This document shows, in pieces, positions 8,392-15,948 of a stretch of 64,000 nt of DNA. The stretch's first letter is position 1, and every line of letters starts with the position of its first letter. The stretch lies in the NCBI RefSeq assembly GCF_001427785.1, contig NZ_LMHM01000001.1:326716-390715 (forward strand), written 5' to 3'. The notes below the pieces were generated by a model that made no database searches, was not told where the DNA came from, and was given only the letters and a program-made list of their open reading frames with translations. Position numbers and translations under genes: made by a program. The DNA comes from Lysobacter sp. Root690 (lineage in GTDB: Bacteria > Pseudomonadota > Gammaproteobacteria > Xanthomonadales > Xanthomonadaceae).

Positions 8392-9198
8392 TTGTTCGAG
8401 TTCCTGCGCCGTCTGCGGCGCCCCGCCCCATCCATCGACGACGAACTGTGGCGCATCACCGTCGCCGCCCTGCCGTGGGCGAACGATCTGGATGCGTCGC
8501 GACAACAGCGGCTGCGCGAACTGAGCGCGCGCTTCCTGCATGAGAAGACCATCACCCCGGTGCAGGGCCTGCATCTGGACGAAGTCCAGCACTGCATGCT
8601 CGCGGCGATGTGTTGCCTGTCCTTGCTCGAATTCGGTGCCGAAGGCCTGCACGGCTGGTCGCAGATGCTGGTCTATCCCGACGAGTTCCGGGTCAAGCTG
8701 GTCGACTTCGACGAAAACGACGTGCAGCACGAGTGGCACGAGGAAATCAGCGGCGAGTCGCACGACAACGGCGTGCTGATCGTGTCCTGGGCCGACGTCG
8801 CCGCCGAATGCGCGGCGCCGCACCGCGGCGACATGGTCGTGGTCCACGAAATGGCGCACAAGCTGGATCTTCTCGACGGTCTGGTCGACGGCACCCCGCC
8901 GTTGCCGCGCGAATGGCAGCTCGAATGGGCGCGCGATTTCCAGGCGGCCTACGAGGATTTCGGCGACGAGGTCGATGCCTTGCTCGATGCCGAGGACGAA
9001 GACCCGGATCGCTCAGCGAACGACGACGAAGACGCCGGCTACCTGCACGGCATCCGCATCACCGCGGCCGACGCGCCGGAGGAATTCTTCGCCGTCGTCA
9101 GCGAATGCCATTTCAGCAATCCCGACGCGTTGCTGGCGCGCCTGCCGCGGGTGGCCGCGCACCTGACCCGGTTCTACGGGCCTTCGCCGTTCGCCTGA
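8392..9198 (+). CDS. mtfA: MtfA-type zinc-dependent peptidase
   Basis: 268 residues. The gluzincin motif HEMAH is at about residues 152-156 (VVVHEMAHKLDLLDG), as in MtfA, a soluble zinc aminopeptidase that in E. coli binds the glucose regulator Mlc. A downstream Glu-rich segment (APEEFFAVVSECHF) contains the expected third zinc ligand region. The N-terminal part (ITPVQGLHLDEVQHCMLAA) also matches the family. The start codon is TTG at 8392, since no ATG or GTG in frame precedes the conserved region. Residues 205-225 are unusually acidic. No Mlc homologue is seen here, so its partner is unknown. Confidence 0.88.
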   Translation: MFEFLRRLRRPAPSIDDELWRITVAALPWANDLDASRQQRLRELSARFLHEKTITPVQGLHLDEVQHCMLAAMCCLSLLEFGAEGLHGWSQMLVYPDEFRVKLVDFDENDVQHEWHEEISGESHDNGVLIVSWADVAAECAAPHRGDMVVVHEMAHKLDLLDGLVDGTPPLPREWQLEWARDFQAAYEDFGDEVDALLDAEDEDPDRSANDDEDAGYLHGIRITAADAPEEFFAVVSECHFSNPDALLARLPRVAAHLTRFYGPSPFA

Positions 9199-9439
9199 AC
9201 GCACTCGCTTCGATTCGCGCGGATGCATCGGCCCGGACAATCGTCGCGAGCACGAAGTTTTTTTGAGAGAGGCTTCAGCCGCGGTGCTTTACCTTCGACT
9301 CACTCGAAGGTCCGCGGCGATCCGAGCGAAAAGCATCCGGTCCGAAGCGTCGTCCACGCAAAACTTTATGAGTCGCGGGTCTCGACGATCCTGCGCGCAC
9401 AGCAAACGCACGCCGCCGAAAACATCGCACAACCCGGGC

Positions 9440-10849
9440 CTACAACCCCGGCGGCAACTTCACTTCGAATCGCGTCCCGCCCAATTCCTCCGACGGCGTG
9501 ACATCCAGAGTGCCGCGGTAGCCGCGCACCAGATCCTGCACGATCGCCAAGCCGATGCCGTGGCCGTGCACACGTTCGTCGCCGCGCACGCCGCGCTGCA
9601 GGATCGAGGCGACCTTGTCGGGCGGAATGCCAGGGCCGTCGTCGTCGACCGCGAGCAACAGACCAGGCCTGCGATTGGCCGCGGTCTCGCCGGGCTGGAC
9701 CGTCAGCAGCACCCGCGAATTCGCCCACTTGAACGCGTTTTCCAACAGATTGCCGAGCAGTTCCTGCAAGTCGCCGGGTTCGCCGTGAAACTGCACGCCG
9801 TCGGCGAGATCGAACTCGCACAGCACGCCCTTCGAGGCATAAACCTTTTCCAGGCCGCGCACGATTTCCTCGGCATGCGATTCGATCGCGATCGGCGCGG
9901 CGAACAGCGCATGCCCGCCCGACGCGGCGCGCGCGAGCTGGTACGACACCAGATCGTTCATGCGCCGCAATTGCACGCTGACGTCTTCGCGCAATTCAGG
10001 ATCGATCGGCACCGGCCCGTTCTCGTCATCCAGGCGCGCGTGCAGCACCGCCAGCGGCGTTTTCAGACTGTGGGCAAGATCGGCCAGGGTGTTGCGCTGG
10101 CGATCGAGATTTTCGCGTTCGCTCTCGATGAAGGCGTTGATGCTTTCGGTCAGCGGTTCGAGCTCGCGCGGATGGCGTTCGCTCATGCGCGAGGCCAGGC
10201 CGCGCTGCACGCGCTTGAGTTCCTCGATCACGCGTTTGAGCGGACGCAGGCTCCACTGCATGATCAAGGCCTGCAACAGCAGCAGGATCACGCCGGCGCC
10301 GCCGAGATAGCGCCACAGCGCCTGACGGAACACCGCGACCTGATGGCGCAGCGCGCTGGTGTCTTCGAGGATATAGATCGTGTACTGGAATTCGGCCTTG
10401 GCGTCGCCGTCGACGCTCCAGATCAGGCCGCGCCCGTAACGGTAGGCCTCGCCGGTGCGGCCGCTGATCTCGGTGACCGGCAGCGGGCCTTCAAAGGTTT
10501 CCTCGGTGGGCTTGAGCATGCCGCCGTCGGGCAGCACCGGGCCTTGCGCTGACATCGAATCCCAGTGCCCGTCGGGCAGGATGACTTCGGCATACAGACC
10601 GCTGCCGGGCCGGTCGAAACGCGGGTCCGGCGGATCGTAGGGCGGGATGATTTCGCCGCCGCGACCGAAATCGGTGTCGGCCGCGTAGGCCAGCGCGTAA
10701 CTGGTCAGGCGCTGGCGCAGATTGCTTTCGGCGGTCTCAAGGAAAGCGCGGTCGAGCGCGTAACCGGCCAGGGCCAGGAACGCCAACAGGCCCAGGCTCG
10801 CGGCCAGCAACTGGCGCGCGCGCAGCGAACGCGGCTGCCCCCAGCTCAC
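9440..10849 (-). CDS. phoQ: Sensor histidine kinase, PhoQ-like
   Basis: 469 residues, inner-membrane sensor. TM1 is at about residues 14-32 and a periplasmic domain of about 145 residues follows, rich in Asp/Glu/Pro (IIPPYDPPDPRFDRPG). TM2 is at about 180-198, then HAMP, the H-box DLAHSLKTPLAVL (His260), N-box NLLENAFKWAN and G-boxes VDDDGPGIP and GHGIGLAIV. DLAHSLKTPL is the PhoQ-type H-box. In Xanthomonadaceae PhoPQ responds to low divalent cations and peptides and controls virulence or lytic traits. The start is GTG at 10849. It lies 72 bp downstream of phoP with an intervening stem-loop. Confidence 0.9.
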   Translation of the reverse strand: MSWGQPRSLRARQLLAASLGLLAFLALAGYALDRAFLETAESNLRQRLTSYALAYAADTDFGRGGEIIPPYDPPDPRFDRPGSGLYAEVILPDGHWDSMSAQGPVLPDGGMLKPTEETFEGPLPVTEISGRTGEAYRYGRGLIWSVDGDAKAEFQYTIYILEDTSALRHQVAVFRQALWRYLGGAGVILLLLQALIMQWSLRPLKRVIEELKRVQRGLASRMSERHPRELEPLTESINAFIESERENLDRQRNTLADLAHSLKTPLAVLHARLDDENGPVPIDPELREDVSVQLRRMNDLVSYQLARAASGGHALFAAPIAIESHAEEIVRGLEKVYASKGVLCEFDLADGVQFHGEPGDLQELLGNLLENAFKWANSRVLLTVQPGETAANRRPGLLLAVDDDGPGIPPDKVASILQRGVRGDERVHGHGIGLAIVQDLVRGYRGTLDVTPSEELGGTRFEVKLPPGL

Positions 10850-10866
10850 GGCATCGGGCGGGCAAC

Positions 10867-10897
10867 GCGGCCCGCATCAGGAAAAGACGCGGGCCGC
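10867..10897 (-). promoter_or_regulatory. Stem-loop between phoP and phoQ
   Basis: The 9-bp perfect arms GCGGCCCGC and GCGGGCCGC enclose a 13-base loop that, in the transcript, is pyrimidine-rich (GTCTTTTCC). It lacks a trailing U-run, so it looks like a partial terminator or processing or stability element rather than a full stop. It could set the ratio of PhoP to PhoQ. Confidence 0.55.
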
Positions 10898-10921
10898 ATA
10901 CGGTCCGTCAGGTACTCCGGA

Positions 10922-11605
10922 TCAGTCGCCGCTGCGCGGAATGGCGAAACGGTAACCGCGGCCGCGCACGGTCTCGATCGGCTTGAGCGCGCCGTCGGGA
11001 TCGAGCTTCTTGCGCAGGCGGCCGATGAACACTTCCAGCACGTTGGAGTCGCGGTCGAAGTCCTGTTGATAGATGTGCTCGGTCAGGTCGGCCTTCGAGA
11101 CCAACTCGCCCGCATGCATCATCAGGTACTCCAGCACCTTGTACTCGTAGCTGGTGAGGTCGACGTTGGTGCCGTTGACGCTGACCGTCTGCGCGGCCAG
11201 GTCCAGCATCACCGGGCCGCATTCCAGGGTCGGCTTGCTCCAGCCCGCGGCGCGGCGCACCAGCGCGTTGAGACGCGCCAGCAGTTCCTCGACGTGGAAC
11301 GGCTTGACCAGGTAATCGTCGGCGCCCTGCTTGAGGCCCTCGACCTTGTCCTGCCAGCTCGAACGCGCGGTCAGGATCAACACCGGGAATTTCTTGCCCT
11401 CATCGCGCAGGGCCTTGATCAGTTCCATGCCCGACATCTTGGGCAGGCCCAGATCGATGATGCCCAGGTCGAACGGCACCTCGCGGCCCATGTACAGGCC
11501 TTCCTCGCCGTCTTGCGCGGCATCGACCGCGAAGCCCTCGCGCTTCAAGCGCGCGGCCAGGGTCTCGCGCAGAGGCGCTTCGTCTTCGACCAGCAGAATT
11601 CGCAT
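10922..11605 (-). CDS. phoP: Response regulator, PhoP-like (OmpR family)
   Basis: 227 residues. The receiver domain starts MRILLVEDEAPLRETL, with acidic pocket E8/D9, phosphoacceptor Asp51 (GIIDLGLP) and the conserved Lys in YLVKPFH. A C-terminal winged helix follows (VDLTSYEYKVLEYLMMHAGELVS, then RDSNVLEVFIGRLRKKL and VRGRGYRF). It is phosphorylated by PhoQ and binds DNA as a dimer. I favour the ATG at 11605 because AAGGGAG lies at a good distance; a GTG two codons upstream (11611) is possible. The PepSY-like gene upstream is 57 bp away on the same strand and may be co-transcribed. Confidence 0.93.
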   Translation of the reverse strand: MRILLVEDEAPLRETLAARLKREGFAVDAAQDGEEGLYMGREVPFDLGIIDLGLPKMSGMELIKALRDEGKKFPVLILTARSSWQDKVEGLKQGADDYLVKPFHVEELLARLNALVRRAAGWSKPTLECGPVMLDLAAQTVSVNGTNVDLTSYEYKVLEYLMMHAGELVSKADLTEHIYQQDFDRDSNVLEVFIGRLRKKLDPDGALKPIETVRGRGYRFAIPRSGD

Positions 11606-11662
11606 GGGCACTCCCTTGATGAAGTCGGTCCGACCGGATCGTTTGGACCGTCGGAGCGAAGG

Positions 11663-12013
11663 TTAGTCGTTATCGTTGTCGTCGCGGCGTGTAGGGCGAT
11701 CGTCGTCGCGGCGCCCACGCTGCTGGGGATCGTCCATGTAAACACGGACCCGGCCACTGGAATCGACCACTTTGACCCGATTTACGTCACGGCCGTCAAA
11801 AGGGATGCGTTCGGCGCTGAGCACCTGGCCGCCGCCGCTTTCGCGCTCGACCCGGCGGATCGCGTCGGACAGGGAGCGGTGGTCCTCGCGACGGTCGTGG
11901 CCGCGCCAGGGCCGGCCGCCGTCGTCTTGCTGCTGCGCCACGGCCTGGCCGACCGCCGCCGACGAGGCGACGAGCAGCAGCAAGGACAGGACGCGGGCGG
12001 ACCGGATGCTCAT
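11663..12013 (-). CDS. Periplasmic PepSY-like protein
   Basis: 116 residues with a signal peptide (MSIRSARVLSLLLLVASSAA, cut near AVAQ). A charged linker leads to a PepSY-like segment of about 50 residues (SLSDAIRRVERESGGGQVLS, then VNRVKVVDSSGRVRVYMDDP). The C-terminal tail is highly charged, Arg/Asp-rich (RRDDDRPTRRDDNDND). PepSY domains are thought to modulate proteases or sensor kinases. Its position just upstream of phoP and phoQ suggests a role in that signalling pathway, a recurring arrangement in this family. That function is inference from context. Confidence 0.8.
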   Translation of the reverse strand: MSIRSARVLSLLLLVASSAAVGQAVAQQQDDGGRPWRGHDRREDHRSLSDAIRRVERESGGGQVLSAERIPFDGRDVNRVKVVDSSGRVRVYMDDPQQRGRRDDDRPTRRDDNDND

Positions 12014-12214
12014 GACTTCGAAGTTGACCCCAGCGGAACAATAAAGTGCGTAAATCGCAATGTGCAGGCATTTTCGAAACGTAGCGGTGAATCCGATCTG
12101 AACTTTTCCGAACGGTCCCAGCCGCCATTCAGGCCGGTACGACCGCCATCACACGTTGGCGCTGTTGAAACGGGCCCAAGCGTGGGCCGAAGCCCGGGCC
12201 AATCATCGGCACGA

Positions 12215-13141
12215 TCAGTAGATTTCGCCGACACAGCAACGCAGCGACCCGCCGCCAGCCTCGATCGCGTCCAGTTCGACCGTCGCCACCGCGAACCCGG
12301 CCTCGGCCAGTCCGGCCCGGGTCGCGGGCGTCAGCGAACGCCCGGCCGCGGCGCTCATCCAGACTTGGTCCGAAGACAGCGCGATCGAATTGGCCGCGAA
12401 CGCCGCGTGCTCGGCGGCCGACAGCAGCCAACCGTGCGGGGCATGGAAGCCGGCGATCGCCTCGGCCACGCCAGCATCGGCGAATCCGCCCGGACACACC
12501 AGCGCGGCGCGGCCGGCCAGCACCGCCAGCACCACATTGGTGTGGTATTCGCCCGGCGCCAGGTCGAACAGCAGGGTCGCGCGCAGCCCCAGCGCCTCGT
12601 GCATCAGCCGCGCGCCGGCCTCGTCGCAGCGTTCCGACAGACCCACGTAGCCCAGCCCGCGGGCGCGATCGATCACCAGCGCGCCGGTGAGTTCGCACGG
12701 ATGCGGCTGGGTCGACAGGTCCACTTCGGCGTAGCCCAGCATCTGGGTGAAGAAGGCGCGGATGTCGGCGCGGGTCGCCTCGCGCTGGCGCACCGGGTGG
12801 CGCATGCGCCCGATCACGCAGCGCGGGCCGGTGGCCGCGCCGGCGCTGGTGGCGAAGACGTTGTTCGGAAACAGCGCGTCCGGGGTGTCCGGGTCGCCGG
12901 CGAAACAGATCGTCGGCAGCACCGGCGACAAGGCACGCTGCAGCGCGCGGTGCTGGGCGCTGGCCCGGCCCGGGTCGAACTCGTCGGCCTGGGCCATGTA
13001 GCGGTTGTCGCCGGCCGATTGCTCGGCGCGGGCGAAGCCATCGGGCGCGACCAGGAACGCGGCGCGCGCGGTCGCCGCGCCGAAATCGGCCGACAGCGAG
13101 CGGGCGTGGGCGAAGAAGGCGGCGTGGTCGCGAGTGATCAT
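12215..13141 (-). CDS. ctlX: CtlX-like amidinohydrolase / amidinotransferase-fold protein
   Basis: 308 residues of the guanidino-group-modifying superfamily (arginine deiminase, dimethylarginine hydrolase, citrulline hydrolase). Visible landmarks are FPNNVFAT near residue 90 (substrate loop), GEYHTNVVLAVL with the catalytic His, and the nucleophilic Cys region GGGSLRCCVGEIY at the C-terminus. CtlX enzymes hydrolyse citrulline to ornithine; arginine deiminase-related proteins are commonly confused with them, so substrate is uncertain. The arginase gene 10 kb away is a possible metabolic partner but is not linked. Start ATG at 13141, 17 bp after the stop of dusA. Confidence 0.75.
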   Translation of the reverse strand: MITRDHAAFFAHARSLSADFGAATARAAFLVAPDGFARAEQSAGDNRYMAQADEFDPGRASAQHRALQRALSPVLPTICFAGDPDTPDALFPNNVFATSAGAATGPRCVIGRMRHPVRQREATRADIRAFFTQMLGYAEVDLSTQPHPCELTGALVIDRARGLGYVGLSERCDEAGARLMHEALGLRATLLFDLAPGEYHTNVVLAVLAGRAALVCPGGFADAGVAEAIAGFHAPHGWLLSAAEHAAFAANSIALSSDQVWMSAAAGRSLTPATRAGLAEAGFAVATVELDAIEAGGGSLRCCVGEIY

Positions 13142-13157
13142 GCGTGAGTGCAGCCGC

Positions 13158-14147
13158 TCAGGCGGCGTCGCGCGCGGCGAACGATTCGGTCACCGCCAGC
13201 GCCTGTTCGATCAGCGACCAGTCCGCGCCGGGCTTGTGCGCGCCTTCGCTGAGGACCTGCCGGAACGCGCGACCGCCGCGCTCGCCATGGAACAGGCCGA
13301 GCATGTGCCGGGTGATGTGCTTGAGGAACACGCCGCGTTCGAGCTGGCTTTCGACGTATGGGCGCAGCGACCGCAACAGTTCGGCGCGGCTGCGCAGTTC
13401 GCCGCCGAACCACTCCGTGTCGAGCCGATGCAGCACATAAGGCTCGTGGTACGCGGCGCGGCCCAGCATCGCGCCGTCGGTGTGCTGCAGATGCGCGGTC
13501 GCTTCTTCCGGCGTGGCGATGCCGCCGTTGACGACCACCTGCAGCGCCGGGCGTTCGAGCTTGAGCCGATACGCCCAGTCGTAGCGCAGCGGCGGCACCT
13601 CGCGGTTTTCCTTCGGCGACAGGCCCTTGAGCCAGGCGTTGCGGGCGTGCACCACGAACATCCGGCAGCCGGCCGCGGCGACCTCGTCGACGAAGGCCAG
13701 GAACACTTCGAAACGATGGTCGTCGTCGACCCCGAGCCGGCACTTGACCGTGACCGGCACATCGCAGGCCTCGACCATCGCCGCGACCGAGGCCGCCACC
13801 AGCGCCGGCTCGCGCATCAGGCAGGCGCCAAAGCGTCCGGCCTGGACCCGGTCGGACGGGCAGCCGCAATTGAGATTGATCTCGTCAAACCCCCACTCGG
13901 CGCCGGTCCGCGCCGCCTGCGCCAGAAAGGCCGGTTCGCTGCCGCCGAGCTGCAACGCGACCGGATGCTCGATCGGATCCATCGCCAGCAAGCGCGCGCG
14001 GTCACCGTGGATGACCGCGTTGGCGTGGACCATCTCGGTGTATAGCCGCGCATGCGGGGCCAGGGTGCGGTGGAAGACGCGGCAGTGCGAGTCGGTCCAA
14101 TCCATCATGGGCGCGACAGAAAGCATAATTTCTTTCTTATTCAACAT
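13158..14147 (-). CDS. dusA: tRNA-dihydrouridine(20/20a) synthase, 5' end remodelled by island
   Basis: FMN enzyme reducing U20/U20a of tRNAs. The family landmarks are SVAPMMDWTDSHCR (N-terminal FMN site), NLNCGCPSDRV with the catalytic Cys, KCRLGVDD, and NGGIATPEEA. The genomic island sits exactly in the VAPMMDW codons, so the first residues are island-encoded (MLNKKEIM in place of the native MIPTPAIPAAQLRL, whose DNA remains at 35536-35628). Possible starts are 14186, 14147 and 14126; I give 14147, and 14126 has a purine-rich AAGAAAG before it. Only the N-terminal tail is changed, so the enzyme is probably functional, with expression now from island DNA. Confidence 0.92.
   Translation of the reverse strand: MLNKKEIMLSVAPMMDWTDSHCRVFHRTLAPHARLYTEMVHANAVIHGDRARLLAMDPIEHPVALQLGGSEPAFLAQAARTGAEWGFDEINLNCGCPSDRVQAGRFGACLMREPALVAASVAAMVEACDVPVTVKCRLGVDDDHRFEVFLAFVDEVAAAGCRMFVVHARNAWLKGLSPKENREVPPLRYDWAYRLKLERPALQVVVNGGIATPEEATAHLQHTDGAMLGRAAYHEPYVLHRLDTEWFGGELRSRAELLRSLRPYVESQLERGVFLKHITRHMLGLFHGERGGRAFRQVLSEGAHKPGADWSLIEQALAVTESFAARDAA
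14096..14117 (-). other. Left attachment site (attL) inside dusA
   Basis: TCCAATCCATCATGGG followed by CGCGAC. It differs at one position from the copy at 35562-35583. On the coding strand it encodes VAPMMDW of DusA, the known target of dusA-specific tyrosine integrases. The left island boundary lies within or just after this repeat. Confidence 0.9.
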
Positions 14148-14160
14148 TTTAGGTGGCTTT

Positions 14161-14199
14161 TCACCCCATGAGGCGGTGCAGTTCATCCCGCTGAGTCAT
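14161..14199 (-). CDS. Possible 12-codon leader peptide upstream of dusA
   Basis: ATG at 14199 opens MTQRDELHRLMG and stops. It has the best ribosome site in this region (GGGAGGGAGTG, 6 bases upstream), much stronger than any start offered to dusA. Its stop lies 13 bases before the 14147 ATG of dusA. Translation of the leader could therefore feed re-initiation at dusA. It may equally be an island-derived start site that happens to be out of frame. Confidence 0.3.
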   Translation of the reverse strand: MTQRDELHRLMG

Positions 14200-14292
14200 T
14201 GGCACTCCCTCCCAATCGCATTCCAGCGTAACGTTGCTGCACCACGTGGAATCGGGTGTATCAACAAGAGGGGGTAGTCGAAAAACGCGGGA

Positions 14293-15516
14293 ATGAAGTG
14301 GCGCGCGATGGTGCGGTTGAAGGGCCATCCTACCAAGACCTCGACCTTCCACGGCCGGAAGACGGCAGAGGACTGGGCGCGCGACACGGAGGATGCGCTC
14401 CGCTCCGGCAAGACCTTGCCGGGTCCGAGCCCTACCCTTTCGGCCGTGATCGACCGCTATATCAAGGGGCTACAAACCTTCAAACCGGTGTCCGACACCA
14501 GACTCGGCAATCTCACACGCCGGAAAGAATCGCTCGGTGATCGTAAAGTTGCGAGCCTCACTGGGCAGGATGTCCTCGACCACGCCGCCAAGCGCTGCGA
14601 GGTCATTGGACCTGCAACGATGCAGATCGAGTTGGGGTACCTCGCCGAGACGCTGAAGGCCGCGCGAACTTTTTGGGTTATGACCATCCCAGACATCGTT
14701 GCCGCGGCGCGGCCGACTCCTGTACGCACCGGCATGATCGGAGACCCCTACGAGCGCGACCGGCGTCCGACCGCTGAGGAGTTGAAGAGCCTTGAGGCGT
14801 TCTATCGCTACAACCTCGCGCGGACGCCAATGCGAGATTTGATTCCCTTCGTGATCGACAGCGCAATGCGACTAAGCGAAATCACATCGATTCGCTGGGA
14901 GGACTACCGCCCAGGCAACAAGCCGCTGGTCCTAATCCGAAGCCGGAAAGACCCGAAGAAGAACATCAATCATCAGTGGGTCCGCTCTTGGGACCTTGCG
15001 CCGAGATTATCGATCGCCAGCCGAAGAAGGGTAAGTGCATCTTCCCCTCACAAGCCGGACACCATCGGCTCCAGTTTCCGCCGTGCGTGCCTGCGTCTGG
15101 AAATCGCTGACCTTCCCTTCCACGATTTGCGCCACGAAGGCACATCGCGACTGTTCGAAGCGAATTATGACATCCGGCGGGTCGCCATCGTGACCAGCCA
15201 TCGCGACTGGAAGTTACTGAAGCGCTATACGAATCTGAAGTCCGCTTCACTTCATCCCGAAAAGCCCGTTGCTCTGATCCAGTTCTACCCCTCAAAGAAG
15301 CGGCCTGACATATCGGTCGCGCAGTCGCCTCATGCATGCAGCCTTCATGAGCGGACGACGGGGCTGGCACGATCAGTGCGCGGCGGCCGATTGGAACGGA
15401 TGAAGGAAGTTCACGATGGCGGGATTAGCCTGCCACCGGCCCTTTTTTTGTTCCCGACAATCGTCCTGTGCCGCACACACCAGCTAAGAAGCTTTGGCCA
15501 GCGCCGTACAGTGTGA
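14293..15516 (+). CDS. int: dusA-type tyrosine integrase with an internal out-of-frame segment
   Basis: 407 residues, site-specific recombinase. An N-terminal AP2-like arm-binding region (MKWRAMVRLKGHPTKTSTF) and core-binding domain precede the catalytic domain with Arg193 (AMRLSEI), HDLRHEG (His277, Arg280), His303 (TSHRDW) and Tyr312 (KRYTNL). Residues 231-252 are out of frame. Reading the DNA one base shifted between about 14981 and 15046 restores family-like PLLGPCAEIIDRQPKKGKCI. A one-base loss near 14982 and a one-base gain near 15046 therefore cancel. The C-terminus after LKSASLHP (about 85 residues) is not family-like. Catalytic residues survive, but activity is doubtful. Confidence 0.88.
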   Translation: MKWRAMVRLKGHPTKTSTFHGRKTAEDWARDTEDALRSGKTLPGPSPTLSAVIDRYIKGLQTFKPVSDTRLGNLTRRKESLGDRKVASLTGQDVLDHAAKRCEVIGPATMQIELGYLAETLKAARTFWVMTIPDIVAAARPTPVRTGMIGDPYERDRRPTAEELKSLEAFYRYNLARTPMRDLIPFVIDSAMRLSEITSIRWEDYRPGNKPLVLIRSRKDPKKNINHQWVRSWDLAPRLSIASRRRVSASSPHKPDTIGSSFRRACLRLEIADLPFHDLRHEGTSRLFEANYDIRRVAIVTSHRDWKLLKRYTNLKSASLHPEKPVALIQFYPSKKRPDISVAQSPHACSLHERTTGLARSVRGGRLERMKEVHDGGISLPPALFLFPTIVLCRTHQLRSFGQRRTV

Positions 15517-15661
15517 AGCCGGTCAATGACGATGACGTTTTCTAGGCTAATGTGCCAGCGCGCGGTGCAGCCCAGGCCGCCGACAATCGTCACTATTCGG
15601 CCGTGTCCGACGCTTGCAGCATTGTTCGATGACGCAGAAGAGTCGCTACAACCGTCGACGT

Positions 15662-15925
15662 TCAGCCATTTAAATTCGCCTCAATAAGATCGGCTATGTC
15701 ATTGAGCGACGGGTTTTTAGGAAACTGCAACTCCCGAAATTCGATGCCAAACCGCTCTTCAACATCCATCATCAGATCGACCATTATTATCGAGTCGATG
15801 CCGAGTTCGCCTTGAGTCGTCGAAGCACTTACGCTTTCCGGTTTCAAGTCGAACTTGTCCACTATCATGCTCTTCAACTTATCTAGTATCTCGTCCCGCA
15901 GCATAAATAAGCCCCCGTCGTTCAT
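15662..15925 (-). CDS. Acyl carrier protein, island-borne
   Basis: 87 residues. Family layout is complete: helix I (RDEILDKLKSMIVDKFDLK), the phosphopantetheine site GELGIDSIIMVDLMMDVEE with Ser45, and helices III/IV to the end. Ser45 would carry the 4'-phosphopantetheine arm. It is not the housekeeping AcpP, whose motif is DSLDTVELVM; DSIIMVDLMMD is typical of dedicated ACPs in secondary pathways. An alternative start is the ATG at 15904 (MLRDEIL), which would give 80 residues. It lies divergent from and 23 bp away from the RpfC-like gene. With the KAS and RpfF-like genes it probably supplies acyl-ACP for signal synthesis. Confidence 0.9.
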   Translation of the reverse strand: MNDGGLFMLRDEILDKLKSMIVDKFDLKPESVSASTTQGELGIDSIIMVDLMMDVEERFGIEFRELQFPKNPSLNDIADLIEANLNG

Positions 15926-15948
15926 TCAGTGGCAGCAAGGTTAAAGGG

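Noticed and set aside
10565-13147. Very long open frame on the + strand opposite phoP, ctlX and neighbours
   Set aside because: It is antisense to well-supported genes and encodes Arg/Gln/His-rich sequence typical of GC-rich shadows. The same applies to long frames at 6061-8013, 39120-41768 and 35798-38017.
15417-15450. Intrinsic terminator inside the 3' end of the integrase frame (GGCGGG...CCTGCC followed by a T-run)
   Set aside because: The stem is short, contains a wobble pair and does not sit next to the T-run. It might be real if the integrase ends earlier, but evidence is too weak to annotate.
15662-15925. Housekeeping acpP/fabF fatty-acid operon
   Set aside because: The ACP motif differs from AcpP, the genes are on an island, and the usual fabD/fabG/acpP/fabF order is absent.
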